DNA of 64,000 nucleotides from an uncultured Clostridia bacterium (GTDB lineage: Bacteria > Bacillota > Clostridia > Christensenellales > UBA1242). A program made the position numbers and the translations under genes. Position 1 is the stretch's first letter. The number at the start of each line of letters is the position of its first letter. Below the pieces are notes generated by a model. It was given only the letters and a program-made list of their open reading frames with translations, was not told where the DNA came from and made no database searches. The DNA lies in assembly GCA_934746645.1 (NCBI GenBank), contig CAKVFE010000001.1:744001-808000 (forward strand). The letters are read 5' to 3'. Of this stretch, positions 53,819 to 63,202 are shown piece after piece.

Positions 53819-53847
53819 ATTGTACTACAATGTGATTCAATTTTCAA
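53819..53847 (-). promoter_or_regulatory. promoter giving a near-leaderless transcript
   Basis: On the minus strand, TTGAAA (53847-53842), 17 bases, TACAAT (53824-53819); the ATG starts 9 bases later at 53809. Confidence 0.55.
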
Positions 53848-53992
53848 TATGTGCTAACCAAATTTTGACATTAATTTGTAAGTGCTGGAAAGATATTATA
53901 GCTTTAATCACTATTACTTATCAGTAAATTTGTTTTGTTGATTGTGGATAATGGAAAACAATAAACACAATAATTTCTCTAAGTTTATATTT

Positions 53993-54057
53993 GTCATTCT
54001 GAGTGAAGCGTAAGCGAAGTCGAACTCGTAGGGCAACAACGCAAGTTGTTGGAATCT
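53993..54057 (+). repeat. dispersed repeat, module A
   Basis: A lone copy of module A (GTCATTCTGAGTGAAGCG to GGAATCT) with the CAACAAC/GTTGTTG stem, 46 kb from the main arrays. Confidence 0.85.
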
Positions 54058-54090
54058 TAGAATTTTATTTTGTTTTAGATTTAAATATAA

Positions 54091-54128
54091 AAAAACTACC
54101 ACTAATAATTAAAGTGATAGTTTTTTTA
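54091..54128. terminator. intrinsic terminator of the rluA-tlyA operon
   Basis: AAAAAACTACCACT and AGTGATAGTTTTTT form a stem (one mismatch) with T-runs on both sides. Confidence 0.75.
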
Positions 54129-54158
54129 ATCTTTATTTATTAACTTTATAAATACAAA

Positions 54159-54890
54159 CTATAGTTTTTTAAATAGTGCTATATATTCTACATTGCCTTC
54201 AGTACCTTTTATAGGGCTTAGTGCTATATCAATAAGTTTAAGATTATGTAATTGCATATCAGCAATAACATTGTCTTTTGCTCCTTCTCTTAATTTTTCG
54301 TCTTTTACAACACCTTTACATTTTTTTATTATGGTTGCACCAAGTTCAAATTGTGGTTTGATAAGTGCTATAAGATAATCGTTAGGGTGTAACAATTCGG
54401 CAAATTTGTAAGATATTTTTGTTAAAGATATAAAAGATACATCAGTTACTATTATTTGGACATCTTTAAAGTCTTCTGCATTGACATCTTTTATATTGGT
54501 TTTTTCGTGGTTTTCTACTCGTGGGTCAGATTTTAATTGGTCTACAAGTTGGTTGTATCCAACATCTATTGCATAAACTTTTTTTGCTCCATATTGAAGT
54601 ACACAATCAGTAAAGCCACCTGTTGAAGCACCAACATCCATAACGACTTTGTCTTTTACAGATACAGGGAAGTGGTCTAAGGCATATTCGATTTTGAGTC
54701 CAGCTCTGGATACATATTTTAGTTTTTCACCTTTTATCTCTATAGGTGTATCTTCTTCTACTTTATCTCCAGCTTTGTTGAGTTGTTTGCCATTAGAATA
54801 TATTATTCCTTCTTCTATTGCTTCTTTAGCTTTTTCTCTACTATTAAACAGTTTGCGTTCAAACAAAACTATGTCCAATCGTTTTTTCAT
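54159..54890 (-). CDS. tlyA: TlyA family rRNA 2'-O-methyltransferase
   Basis: Methylates cytidines of ribosomal RNA with S-adenosylmethionine. An S4 RNA-binding domain (about residues 1-60: LDIVLFERKLFNSREKAKEAI) is joined to an FtsJ-like methyltransferase with the SAM loop VMDVGASTGGFTD, IDVGYNQL and the catalytic IKPQFE region. The length, 243 residues, is a little below the usual 265. The start is the ATG after GGAGAT; a TTG 12 bases earlier would overlap the ribosome site. It is 12 bases downstream of the pseudouridine synthase gene. Confidence 0.92.
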   Translation of the reverse strand: MKKRLDIVLFERKLFNSREKAKEAIEEGIIYSNGKQLNKAGDKVEEDTPIEIKGEKLKYVSRAGLKIEYALDHFPVSVKDKVVMDVGASTGGFTDCVLQYGAKKVYAIDVGYNQLVDQLKSDPRVENHEKTNIKDVNAEDFKDVQIIVTDVSFISLTKISYKFAELLHPNDYLIALIKPQFELGATIIKKCKGVVKDEKLREGAKDNVIADMQLHNLKLIDIALSPIKGTEGNVEYIALFKKL

Positions 54891-54902
54891 TTTTATCTCC
54901 AA

Positions 54903-55745
54903 TTATAACTCTACCGTAAACTTAGGTTTGGTTGAAACGGTTTTGCCGTTAAGATATTCAAAAGGGTGAGGCATATCGTGAAAAGTTAATTTGTATGCAA
55001 ACAATTGTTGACGCTTTGTATGATATGTCTTATTGGTGTCTTTGTTACCATACTTTTCATCGCCTAATATAAAGATACCGTGGCTAGCCAACTGAGCTCT
55101 TATTTGATGAGTTCTACCAGTAAATATTTCAATATCCAATAGATATAGTCCGTTGTTGGATTTTAAAAGTTTATAGTTTGTTTTTGCTATTTTGCTATTC
55201 TTAGTTTGTGTTTTGTAGACTTTAACTATGTCGTCACATTTTTCAAGATAATCTACAAGATTGTCTTTTTGTTTTACATTACCACAAACAACAGCTTGAT
55301 AGTGTTTGTCGACTTTATGTTCTTTTATGCATTCACTCATCTTGTCAAACAATTGTTTGTTTTTAGCCATTATGACTAAACCACCAGTATTCATATCTAT
55401 ACGATGACAAGCAAGATATCCTGTTACACAATCTTCTAAACAATCCGAATTAACAAAGGTCTTGTCTTTCTTTGTTACTTCCATACCTTGTGGTTTGTTA
55501 GCAACAACGATGTTGTCATCTTTGTATACGATGTCTATTTTGATAGGCTCTTTTTCTTTTATAAACAAAGTAACCATATCTCCAGTATTAATAAACATAT
55601 TTTCGGTTATACGCTTGTTGTTGACTCTAATATCTTTTTTTCTTAAAGTTGCTTTAAGTAGATTGTAGTTAAGGTCGGTACGATGTTGTAAGATACAATC
55701 AAAAACTGTTTGGTATTTTGTATTTTTAATTTCAATTTTTTCCAT
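54903..55745 (-). CDS. RluA family pseudouridine synthase
   Basis: Isomerises uridines in 23S rRNA or tRNA. An N-terminal S4-like part (about residues 1-70) precedes the catalytic domain with CHRIDMNTGGLVIMAKN, whose Asp attacks the base, followed by FTGRTHQIRAQLA and GDEKYGN. The 280-residue length is normal for RluC/RluD. It heads a two-gene RNA modification operon with tlyA. Which uridines it targets cannot be told. Confidence 0.9.
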   Translation of the reverse strand: MEKIEIKNTKYQTVFDCILQHRTDLNYNLLKATLRKKDIRVNNKRITENMFINTGDMVTLFIKEKEPIKIDIVYKDDNIVVANKPQGMEVTKKDKTFVNSDCLEDCVTGYLACHRIDMNTGGLVIMAKNKQLFDKMSECIKEHKVDKHYQAVVCGNVKQKDNLVDYLEKCDDIVKVYKTQTKNSKIAKTNYKLLKSNNGLYLLDIEIFTGRTHQIRAQLASHGIFILGDEKYGNKDTNKTYHTKRQQLFAYKLTFHDMPHPFEYLNGKTVSTKPKFTVEL

Positions 55746-55945
55746 ATATTAATCCATATAATATTTTTACTTTTGGATTATATCATAAATACAATAAAAT
55801 TTATAATCAATTTTGACAATATTGATATCTTGTAGATGGTATATCTTTTATAGATTGCTATTTTAAATTAGTTTTAAAATATTTAAATCTATTAAATAAA
55901 TATAATTGTTATTGTGATTGTGTCTATATATATCAATGTGTGTAT

Positions 55946-55976
55946 AAAAAAGACTAGGATAACCTAGTCTTTTTTG
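55946..55976. terminator. intrinsic terminator
   Basis: AAAAGACTAGG pairs with CCTAGTCTTTT across four bases, with T-runs on both sides; it closes the beta-helix lipoprotein gene. Confidence 0.9.
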
Positions 55977-55980
55977 TGTA

Positions 55981-57447
55981 TTAAGCATTAACTTCAATTA
56001 CTGTATCTGTTGTTTTGTCGTAATTAAATACTTTAGCATTGTTTAGAGAATTAAGAATATTTGATACATATTCAAATTGATTCATAACTGTTGTTTTGTC
56101 TTCAACATTATTTAAAGTTCCACTCTTATCATTGCAATTATAAATTGAAGCTGTTGTACCATTGGCAGATATCAATTCGCAGTTATTTATAGCCAAACTT
56201 AAACGGTTGGTTTTTACATTGCTATCATAGTATAAATCAGCTCTGATTATTAATGCTGCACCATCATCATAGTTTGTGCCTTGAGCACTGATAGTTTCAG
56301 CTGTCTTTTGTGTAAATGTAGTTGATGTAGAAGTTAGACGAGTATTTCTTAATTTGATATCTCCCACCATAATGTGCAAAGCACCAGTCTTACCAGTTAC
56401 TTGACAACCATCCATATCTACTTGCATAAATCCAGCAACATATATTGCAGTATCATCTCTAGATGTAAATGTACTTCTATTAGCTATAACTTTTACATCT
56501 TTTGTTATACCGGTATTGTTGTTTGATAATGCCATAAGTACAGCATTAACATGACTATTGTTAAGTGTCAATTTTGCATTGTCCCATATAGTAATACCAT
56601 TTTTGTTGGAGTTAAGTTCTACATCGTTAAGTGTTAAATTAAAGTTATATTCTAATTGAACTACTGCACCTTGACCTTCAGTATAGTCTGCTTGTAAGTT
56701 TAATTTACCATTTTTTACGGTTGCACTATAAACTTTATTGTCGGCATTTCCATAAAGTAGGGAAGAACGAGTTGTTGGGGCATAATTGATACTCTTACCA
56801 CCTAAATCTAGTACAACATTTCTGTTGATTTTAATTGAAGAAGTAAGATTGATATCGCTTGTTACTTTTACATAAATTGTTGCAGTTGCATCTTTATCTG
56901 TAATTCCTACATATTCAAAATCACTTTCTTGGGTAACTAACAATGGAAACTCTTCAGTTTCGCCAGCTGTTTTTGAATCTGTGTGGGTGGCGTCATTAAC
57001 ACATACACCTTTATAAGTTTTTGTTGCTTTATCATAAGTATATGTGTAATTATGACCTTTGGCAGGAGTTGATATGTTGTTTAATTCAGTTTCGCCAGCT
57101 TCTGTAGTAAAGTCTTTATTACATCTTGCACAATGCCAGTATTCAAGACTACCAGCAGTAGTACAGGTTGAACCTACTTCGGTATGATGTTGCATATCAT
57201 GACCTAAAGCATTAACAACTATAGTTTCTAATTCTTTTCCATTTTCTTCTGCATCTAAATTTTTGTTGCAGGTTGTGCAATTCCAATATTCTACATTGCC
57301 AGCAGTTGTGCAAGTAGGTGATACAGCCTCGTGATGTTCTAGTGAATGTACATGAGGCTTTTCTCCACAGGCTACTAGTAGCATCATAGTCAAACACATA
57401 AAGCAGGCAGATAGAATAGTGGTTATTATGTTTTTGCGTTTTACCAT
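55981..57447 (-). CDS. surface lipoprotein with Cys-rich repeats and beta-helix domain
   Basis: Lipoprotein of 488 residues, with lipobox LVAC and Cys27. Two tandem repeats (about residues 34-80 and 83-130) have the pattern SPTCTTAGNVEYWNCTTC and STCTTAGSLEYWHCARC, four-cysteine modules common in Bacillota surface proteins. A degenerate third unit ends CVNDATHT. From about 170, repeated short strands (VVLDLGGKSINY, LTLNDVELNSNKNGI, LTLNNSHVNA and so on) form a right-handed beta-helix as in polysaccharide-binding or lyase proteins. No catalytic residues are evident. AGGAGG precedes the ATG. Confidence 0.75.
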   Translation of the reverse strand: MVKRKNIITTILSACFMCLTMMLLVACGEKPHVHSLEHHEAVSPTCTTAGNVEYWNCTTCNKNLDAEENGKELETIVVNALGHDMQHHTEVGSTCTTAGSLEYWHCARCNKDFTTEAGETELNNISTPAKGHNYTYTYDKATKTYKGVCVNDATHTDSKTAGETEEFPLLVTQESDFEYVGITDKDATATIYVKVTSDINLTSSIKINRNVVLDLGGKSINYAPTTRSSLLYGNADNKVYSATVKNGKLNLQADYTEGQGAVVQLEYNFNLTLNDVELNSNKNGITIWDNAKLTLNNSHVNAVLMALSNNNTGITKDVKVIANRSTFTSRDDTAIYVAGFMQVDMDGCQVTGKTGALHIMVGDIKLRNTRLTSTSTTFTQKTAETISAQGTNYDDGAALIIRADLYYDSNVKTNRLSLAINNCELISANGTTASIYNCNDKSGTLNNVEDKTTVMNQFEYVSNILNSLNNAKVFNYDKTTDTVIEVNA

Positions 57448-57683
57448 AATATCCTCCTATATTTTGATACCCATATTTTATCATATTGCATATTTATGTT
57501 AAAAACATTTTTATATAAGTTTAAGTTGTTTAAATTGACTAAAATTTATTATTAGCAAATAACAAATTATTACCCTTTAATTTATATGTTTATTTATAAT
57601 ATAAAGGTTAACCATTAATTTAGATGTATGCTTGTGTTGTGATAGAATATAATAAATAAGGTCTTTCTTTTTTGATAAAGATA

Positions 57684-57692
57684 TGCTATAAT
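57684..57692 (+). promoter_or_regulatory. extended -10 promoter of the GGDEF gene
   Basis: TGCTATAAT with TATAAT at 57687-57692. The divergent gap 57448-57683 shows nothing else. Confidence 0.55.
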
Positions 57693-57758
57693 ATAAAAGA
57701 TTTATGATTAATAGTAACATTAGAATCATATAAGTTTAATGTTATGTGGGGTGATAAA

Positions 57759-58346
57759 TTGAACGAAAAAGAAAACTTAATTGATGACATGATGAGAAAA
57801 CAACTTAATAATTTGAGTAAAGAACAAGTGATTGAGTTGTTTTTAAGAGAAAGAAATCTTAGGAAAAAATTGAGTAGACAACTTAGTCGTTTAAAGGTTG
57901 CAGCGTACTATGATGCACCAACAACTAAAGCAGTTGGTAGACCAATATATAACAGAACATATTTGGAAAAGGTATATATCAATAGCAAAAATAATAGTAA
58001 TTGTATTATTTGTATGGTTGATATCAATGACTTAGCTATAACCAATAACACATTGGGACACTTGGCTGGCGACCAATTAATTTGTGATTGTGCATCAAGT
58101 TTGGTTGATTATGGTACAGTTATTAGATTTGGTGGAGATGAATTTATATTGGTACCAGATAAGGATAAAGTAGATACTTTTAAACAAATGTTAAACGACA
58201 AAAAAGACACTCTAAACTTCTCTTATGGAATGTATGAAAAACAACCTTCTGAGTCATTTGAAGAAGCTTTAAATAAGGCTGATGAAATAATGTATAATAT
58301 GAAATTTCAGAAAAAAGTTGGTAGAGATTATCACAGACAGAGATAA
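57759..58346 (+). CDS. GGDEF-domain diguanylate cyclase
   Basis: Predicted c-di-GMP synthase of 195 residues. A charged helix, probably a coiled coil (about residues 10-45), precedes a compact GGDEF domain with CMVDINDLAITN, LGHLAGDQLI and the active-site FGGDEFI. No membrane segment or sensor domain is attached, so control would come from the coiled coil or a partner. I start it at TTG, 6 bases after GGGGTG; an in-frame ATG at 57744 lies before that site and has none of its own. No EAL or PilZ protein is in the window. Confidence 0.82.
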   Translation: MNEKENLIDDMMRKQLNNLSKEQVIELFLRERNLRKKLSRQLSRLKVAAYYDAPTTKAVGRPIYNRTYLEKVYINSKNNSNCIICMVDINDLAITNNTLGHLAGDQLICDCASSLVDYGTVIRFGGDEFILVPDKDKVDTFKQMLNDKKDTLNFSYGMYEKQPSESFEEALNKADEIMYNMKFQKKVGRDYHRQR

Positions 58347-58423
58347 TTAAATTAAATACAATTTAACTCGTAATTAGAGTTAGTATGTAATTACAATCTA
58401 TTATGATTGAATAAATAAGTATA

Positions 58424-58453
58424 AAAAGACGACATTGATTTGCCGTCTTTTTT
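58424..58453 (+). terminator. intrinsic terminator
   Basis: AAAAGACG pairs with CGTCTTTT, followed by T-run. The rest of the gap to 58646 is AT-rich and empty. Confidence 0.8.
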
Positions 58454-58646
58454 GTTTAATAAATTGTTTTGTTATTCGGTATCGATGATATGCCTTATGT
58501 TTTGTAATTATAAATATTGTGTTTTGTATGATAACTTAAATGTCTAATATTTAACATAAACCATATACTTTTTGGCATAAAACTATTATTTGTAAACATA
58601 AATTAATGTTTATAAATTAATAAACTAATAATTGTAAAATCTAAAA

Positions 58647-59822
58647 TTATTCAGATTGTGTATTGGTTGGAGTGTCATAATCGTCTAAGAAATTATGTCT
58701 TACATTGTTTTTATCCTTGTATCCGATAACAGTTCCAAGGTTGACATTTTCAACACTCTTAAATATATTTTCTTCTATCTGTGGGTCTTTAAGACTTATT
58801 TCGTGTATTAGTTGTTTGACTTGTTTTCTCTTAGAACCTGTGTTGCTATCTTTATTGACAAGGCAACTTTCACTACTGCAAGTGTCTGTAAATTTGCAAG
58901 CACATTGTATAAAATACAAGTCGTTATAATCACGCCATTTTTTTATATCTGCTTCTCTAATTAAATACATAGGGCGTATAAGTTCCATACCTTCAAAGTT
59001 GGAGCTATGTAGCTTTGGCATCATAGTTTGGACTTGTGCACCATACAACATTCCCATTAATATGGTTTCGATAACATCATCATAGTGATGTCCCAATGCT
59101 ATCTTATTGCAACCAAGTTCTTTTGCTTTGTTGTATAGATGACCTCTACGCATACGAGCACATATATAGCAAGGAGATTTTTCAATGTTAAACACATTTT
59201 CAAATATGTCTGTTTCAAATACAGTTATTGGGATATTAAGTATTTTTGCATTGTGTTCAATAATTTCTCTATTGGCTGGACTGTATCCGGGATCCATAAC
59301 TAAGAATACCAATTCAAAATTAAATTTGTTGTGGCGTTTTAATTCTTGAAACAGTTTTGCCATTAGCATACTATCTTTACCACCAGATATACATACAGCT
59401 ATTTTGTCATTAGGTTTTATCATATCATAAGTATTAATAGCTTTTGCAAATTTGCTAAATAATTGTTTGTGGTATTTTTTTCTTATGCTTTCTTCAGCAC
59501 GGCGAGCCACTTCATCACCAATGTTGTCATCTATGTGATGTCTTAACCATTCGACATAGCCACCTTTAAGATTAAAAGCTCTTATACCTTCATCTCTAAG
59601 TTGGTCAACAATGTCATAACTAATAATTCCACTTTTACAGTAAATGTAGATATCTTTGTCTTGTTTAAATTTCTTAATTCTGTCTACTACTTCTTCTTGT
59701 GGTATATTTAATGCTCCGGGGATATGTCCATAGTCAAATGCTGTAGCATCTCTTATGTCTATCAAAACATAATTATCTCTGTCTAAAGTTTTTAACTCGT
59801 TAAAATCTATTTCGTATTCCAT
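58647..59822 (-). CDS. rhodanese domain fused to TtcA-like tRNA thiolation ATPase
   Basis: Two-domain protein of 391 residues. Residues about 1-95 form a rhodanese domain with active-site loop YCKSG, which would carry a persulfide. Residues about 110-350 form a PP-loop ATPase with CISGGKDSMLMA, the SPCYICARMRR cysteine pair and GHHYDDVIET, the layout of TtcA, which makes 2-thiocytidine in tRNA; further cysteines (QCACKFTDTC, SESC) follow. The fusion would pass sulfur directly. GAAGGA precedes the chosen ATG; an upstream ATG lacks a site. The exact tRNA target is inferred. Confidence 0.85.
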   Translation of the reverse strand: MEYEIDFNELKTLDRDNYVLIDIRDATAFDYGHIPGALNIPQEEVVDRIKKFKQDKDIYIYCKSGIISYDIVDQLRDEGIRAFNLKGGYVEWLRHHIDDNIGDEVARRAEESIRKKYHKQLFSKFAKAINTYDMIKPNDKIAVCISGGKDSMLMAKLFQELKRHNKFNFELVFLVMDPGYSPANREIIEHNAKILNIPITVFETDIFENVFNIEKSPCYICARMRRGHLYNKAKELGCNKIALGHHYDDVIETILMGMLYGAQVQTMMPKLHSSNFEGMELIRPMYLIREADIKKWRDYNDLYFIQCACKFTDTCSSESCLVNKDSNTGSKRKQVKQLIHEISLKDPQIEENIFKSVENVNLGTVIGYKDKNNVRHNFLDDYDTPTNTQSE

Positions 59823-59983
59823 AATAGTCCTTCGTTTTTGTATATTGTAGTATACCAAATATAATTTAAATTTAAAAGTATTATTAATTAACATTGTTTT
59901 ATAGTGGACACATAGATTGTATTTTGTGTTGGTTTATTTTAAATGTTACTATGTGGCGTTTGTAGAAAATTTATTAAATAAAA

Positions 59984-60014
59984 AAATGAGTTTAAATAAC
60001 TTAAACCCATTTTT
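59984..60014 (-). terminator. intrinsic terminator of the DUF308 gene
   Basis: AAATGAGTTTAA and TTAAACCCATTT form a stem with one mismatch; T-run on the minus strand. Confidence 0.8.
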
Positions 60015-60030
60015 AATATTAATTTGTTAA

Positions 60031-60606
60031 TTATTCTTCATCAATAATTATTTCGTTGTTGTTAAGTATTTGCTTTTTAGCTGTTTTGATTTTGTGACTA
60101 TATACAAGTGTAAGTACCAATCTTTTTACACCTTCAATAATTAGTGAACAACCTGCAAATATCATAACTGTATCAAATGTTGAGAACATAACTGCTACAC
60201 CCAATACTAATGTTAGCATAGACAAAATCATTAGTACCAACCAGCCTTTAATATTGGCTTTAGCACAATATATGCTATCTTCAATAGTTGATATAGAATC
60301 TACAACAATGAAGATACCAAACAATACGGTTAGTATATTTTGTAAAGAGTTAGGGTAGATAAGACAAAATACACCAGATATGCACATAACAACAGCACTA
60401 ATCAATATATGTTGTCCAAGTATCATATCAAATGCAAAGTATCTTACAAATAAAGCAATACTCATTGCAATAAGTGAACATCCAAATACTATACACAATA
60501 CATCAGCTACTCGATTAGGCATAACAACACAAAGTATACCTAGAACGATTGTTAGGGTAGATATTATTATGCTATCCCACTTAACTTTTTTGAAAAATTC
60601 TTTCAT
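60031..60606 (-). CDS. DUF308 (HdeD-like) membrane protein
   Basis: Membrane protein of 191 residues with six hydrophobic helices in two-helix units, each with a turn of the form PNRVADVLCIVFG or PNSLQNILTVLFG, typical of DUF308/HdeD proteins. HdeD helps acid resistance in Escherichia coli; the role here is unknown. An acidic C-terminal tail follows. AAGGAG precedes the ATG. It is a single gene. Confidence 0.85.
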   Translation of the reverse strand: MKEFFKKVKWDSIIISTLTIVLGILCVVMPNRVADVLCIVFGCSLIAMSIALFVRYFAFDMILGQHILISAVVMCISGVFCLIYPNSLQNILTVLFGIFIVVDSISTIEDSIYCAKANIKGWLVLMILSMLTLVLGVAVMFSTFDTVMIFAGCSLIIEGVKRLVLTLVYSHKIKTAKKQILNNNEIIIDEE

Positions 60607-60740
60607 TATTTACTCCTTTATTTTTTTTATTATTTATATTTTAGTTTTTACTTTTTTAACGATTATATTTTATCAAACTAAAATAAAAATGTTAAATAAT
60701 TGAGTCGGTAAATATTATACACAAATAGGTTAATTGTCTA

Positions 60741-61274
60741 TTAAATATTCAAATTTTCTTTTATGTACTTAATTACTTTTGGAGCACATATCAAAAACCA
60801 AGAAGAGTATTTTTGTGGGTTGTTGACTAAGTCTAAACTTAATGTATCTATATCTACCCATTGGATATCATTGACTTCTTCTTTATTAAGCTCAATTTTT
60901 GTATTACTATCAAAATGACCCAATATTGCATGGTCATACTCGTACTCATAAAGATTGTCATTAAACTTAGTAAGATATGTAAAAGTAAACAATTCGGTAA
61001 GATTGTTGCAAGATATGTTTACTTCTTCTTTTAATCTTTGCTTAGCATCAGCCAATACATCATTGGTTCGTGGGTGACTGCAACAAGTATTTGCCCATAG
61101 TCCACCAGAATGATATTTTGAAAATGCACGCTGTTGTATCAACAATTTGTTTTTGTCATACAAAAAGACTGAAAAAGCTCTGTGCAACATTGGTTGACTA
61201 TGTGCTTTTTCTTTACTTATTCTACCTATTTCATTGTCGAAAATATCGACTAAAATTAAATCATTATTACTCAT
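60741..61274 (-). CDS. idi: isopentenyl-diphosphate delta-isomerase type I
   Basis: Converts IPP to DMAPP for isoprenoid synthesis. It has a NUDIX-like fold with HRAFSVFLYD, NTCCSHP (catalytic Cys), a NUDIX-type region EEVNI and the active-site glutamate area YEYDHAI. The length, 177 residues, is normal. I choose the ATG at 61274 over one 24 bases upstream because family members start MxxxxLILVD and because the promoter places the transcript start at this A. Type I Idi in a Bacillota suggests a mevalonate pathway elsewhere. Confidence 0.9.
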   Translation of the reverse strand: MSNNDLILVDIFDNEIGRISKEKAHSQPMLHRAFSVFLYDKNKLLIQQRAFSKYHSGGLWANTCCSHPRTNDVLADAKQRLKEEVNISCNNLTELFTFTYLTKFNDNLYEYEYDHAILGHFDSNTKIELNKEEVNDIQWVDIDTLSLDLVNNPQKYSSWFLICAPKVIKYIKENLNI

Positions 61275-61280
61275 ACATAT

Positions 61281-61309
61281 ATTATTGATTATTTTCATTG
61301 TTTAGTCAA
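61281..61309 (-). promoter_or_regulatory. promoter of idi, leaderless
   Basis: On the minus strand, TTGACT (61309-61304), 17 bases, AATAAT (61286-61281); six bases later comes the ATG at 61274, just where transcription should begin. Confidence 0.6.
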
Positions 61310-61440
61310 ATAATTGTAATGTCAAATATTGTAATTTAATTGATACATATTGGTTATTAGTATATGATATTTTAATAAAATCACTTCGTAACCAACAATT
61401 ATTTGTAAACTAATTTTATTAGTTATTTAAATAAGAATAT

Positions 61441-61472
61441 AAAAAAGACACATAAATTAATATGTGCCTTTT
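61441..61472 (-). terminator. intrinsic terminator of eno
   Basis: AAAGACACATA and TATGTGCCTTT form a stem (one mismatch), with six T on the minus strand. Confidence 0.85.
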
Positions 61473-61479
61473 GTTTTTA

Positions 61480-62793
61480 CTATTTTAAATTAAAGAAAGC
61501 TTTTCTTCCAAGATATTTTGCTTGAGTTCCAAGTTCTTCTTCGATTCTTAATAATTGGTTGTATTTAGCAACTCTATCTGTTCTTGAAGGTGCACCAGTT
61601 TTGATTTGACCAGCATTTAGAGCTACTGACAAGTCAGCGATTGTTACATCTTCGGTTTCGCCACTTCTGTGAGATACAACAGCTGTGTATCCAGCACGGT
61701 TAGCCATTTGGATAGCGTTAAGTGTTTCGGTTAAAGTACCAATTTGGTTAAGTTTGATAAGTATAGAATTGGTTACGCCCATATCAATACCTTTACTCAA
61801 TCTTTCTGTGTTGGTTACAAACAAGTCATCACCAACAAGTTGGATTTTCTTACCAAGTCTTTCGGTCATCTTCTTCCAGCCGTCCCAGTCTTCTTCAGCT
61901 AGACCATCTTCTAGTGAGATAATAGGGTATTTTTCAGCCATCTTTTCCCAATAACTTATCATTTCGTCACAGGTAAATTCTTCACCAGTCTTCCAGAAAT
62001 AATAATTTCCTTCGTGACCAATCTTTTTAGCTTCGTCATACATTTCTGTAGCAGCAGCATCTATAGCGATGCAGATATCTGTGCCAGGTTTGTATCCAGC
62101 TTTTTCTATAGCTTCTACTATACTTTGCAATGCTTCTTCATCACTCTTTAGGTTAGGGGCAAAACCACCTTCGTCACCAACTGATGTGGCATAACCCTTA
62201 GCTTTTAAAACTGATTTTAGATTGTGGAATACTTCAGCACACCATCTTAAACATTCAGCAAATGATTTTGCTCCAACTGGCATAATCATAAATTCTTGAA
62301 CATTGACACTATTGTCAGCGTGTTTGCCACCATTAAGAATATTCATCATAGGTACAGGAAGTGTGCATGCGTTGCAACCACCAATGTAGTTGTATAGTGG
62401 TAGTCCTACAGCGTTAGCAGCAGCTTTTGCTACAGCAATAGATACGCCTAAGATTGCGTTTGCACCAAATCTACCTTTGTTAGGTGTTCCGTCTAGAGCT
62501 ATCATAGCATTGTCAATTTCTGATTGGTTAAGAGCGTTCATACCAACTACAAGTTCTTTAAGTTCGGTATTAACAGCGTTAACTGCTTTTTCTACAGATT
62601 TACCAAGATATTTGCTCTTGTCGCCATCTCTAAGTTCTACTGCTTCAAAAGAACCTGTTGATGCTCCACTTGGTACAGCGGCTCTGCCGATATAACCACC
62701 TTCTAGAACAACTTCAACTTCTACAGTTGGGTTACCTCTAGAGTCAAGTATTTGTCTTCCAACAACATCTGTGATTTCTAAATAATTTTTCAT
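61480..62793 (-). CDS. eno: enolase
   Basis: Glycolytic enzyme turning 2-phosphoglycerate into phosphoenolpyruvate. The protein is full length (437 residues) with SGASTGSFEAVELRDGD near the start, EGNYYFWKTGEE, the metal ligand block ISLEDGLAEEDWDGW, VGDDLFVTN and the signature LIKLNQIGTLTET, then SHRSGETED. AAAGGGGGAA gives a very strong ribosome site. It stands alone rather than with pgk-tpi-gpm. Confidence 0.98.
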   Translation of the reverse strand: MKNYLEITDVVGRQILDSRGNPTVEVEVVLEGGYIGRAAVPSGASTGSFEAVELRDGDKSKYLGKSVEKAVNAVNTELKELVVGMNALNQSEIDNAMIALDGTPNKGRFGANAILGVSIAVAKAAANAVGLPLYNYIGGCNACTLPVPMMNILNGGKHADNSVNVQEFMIMPVGAKSFAECLRWCAEVFHNLKSVLKAKGYATSVGDEGGFAPNLKSDEEALQSIVEAIEKAGYKPGTDICIAIDAAATEMYDEAKKIGHEGNYYFWKTGEEFTCDEMISYWEKMAEKYPIISLEDGLAEEDWDGWKKMTERLGKKIQLVGDDLFVTNTERLSKGIDMGVTNSILIKLNQIGTLTETLNAIQMANRAGYTAVVSHRSGETEDVTIADLSVALNAGQIKTGAPSRTDRVAKYNQLLRIEEELGTQAKYLGRKAFFNLK

Positions 62794-63016
62794 TGTGTTC
62801 CCCCTTTATTTAAGCAAATTGCAAAGTATTAATAGTTTGTTTCTGCAATTTATTCACAACAATATTATATCTTTTACCATTGGTATTAGTCAAACAAAAG
62901 CCACTTGTTAGTGGCAAATGTGTTTCAATTAAATATAAGAGTAAAAAGTAACTATTGTAGCTAAACTAAATATATAGTTTGTATTAATAGGGCAAAGATT
63001 AATACTTTTAATTTAA

Positions 63017-63045
63017 TTGACTTCGTATAAAAATTTTCATATACA
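63017..63045 (+). promoter_or_regulatory. possible promoter of a short RNA
   Basis: TTGACT (63017-63022), 17 bases, TATACA (63040-63045), with the terminator 63113-63135 downstream and no gene between. Confidence 0.45.
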
Positions 63046-63051
63046 TAATAT

Positions 63052-63135
63052 ATGTTATATATGTTGCGCTTAATAGCCGATATATAATGTTGATTATTGT
63101 CAACGATTAGATGGTAGCTAAATGCTACCTTTTTT
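63052..63135 (+). ncRNA. candidate small RNA
   Basis: Predicted transcript of about 85 bases with the stem GTTGA/TCAAC (63089-63104, extended by AAT/ATT past a bulge) and an intrinsic terminator GGTAGC/GCTACC plus six T. No open frame is seen. Confidence 0.45.
63113..63135 (+). terminator. intrinsic terminator with no gene upstream
   Basis: GGTAGC (63113-63118) pairs with GCTACC (63124-63129), followed by six T. The gene on its left (eno) is on the other strand. Confidence 0.8.
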
Positions 63136-63202
63136 ATTTTGTTTCATTTAATTTATCGTATCATTCTGGACAATTTTAGCATAATAGGTTATTCTAATTG
63201 AA

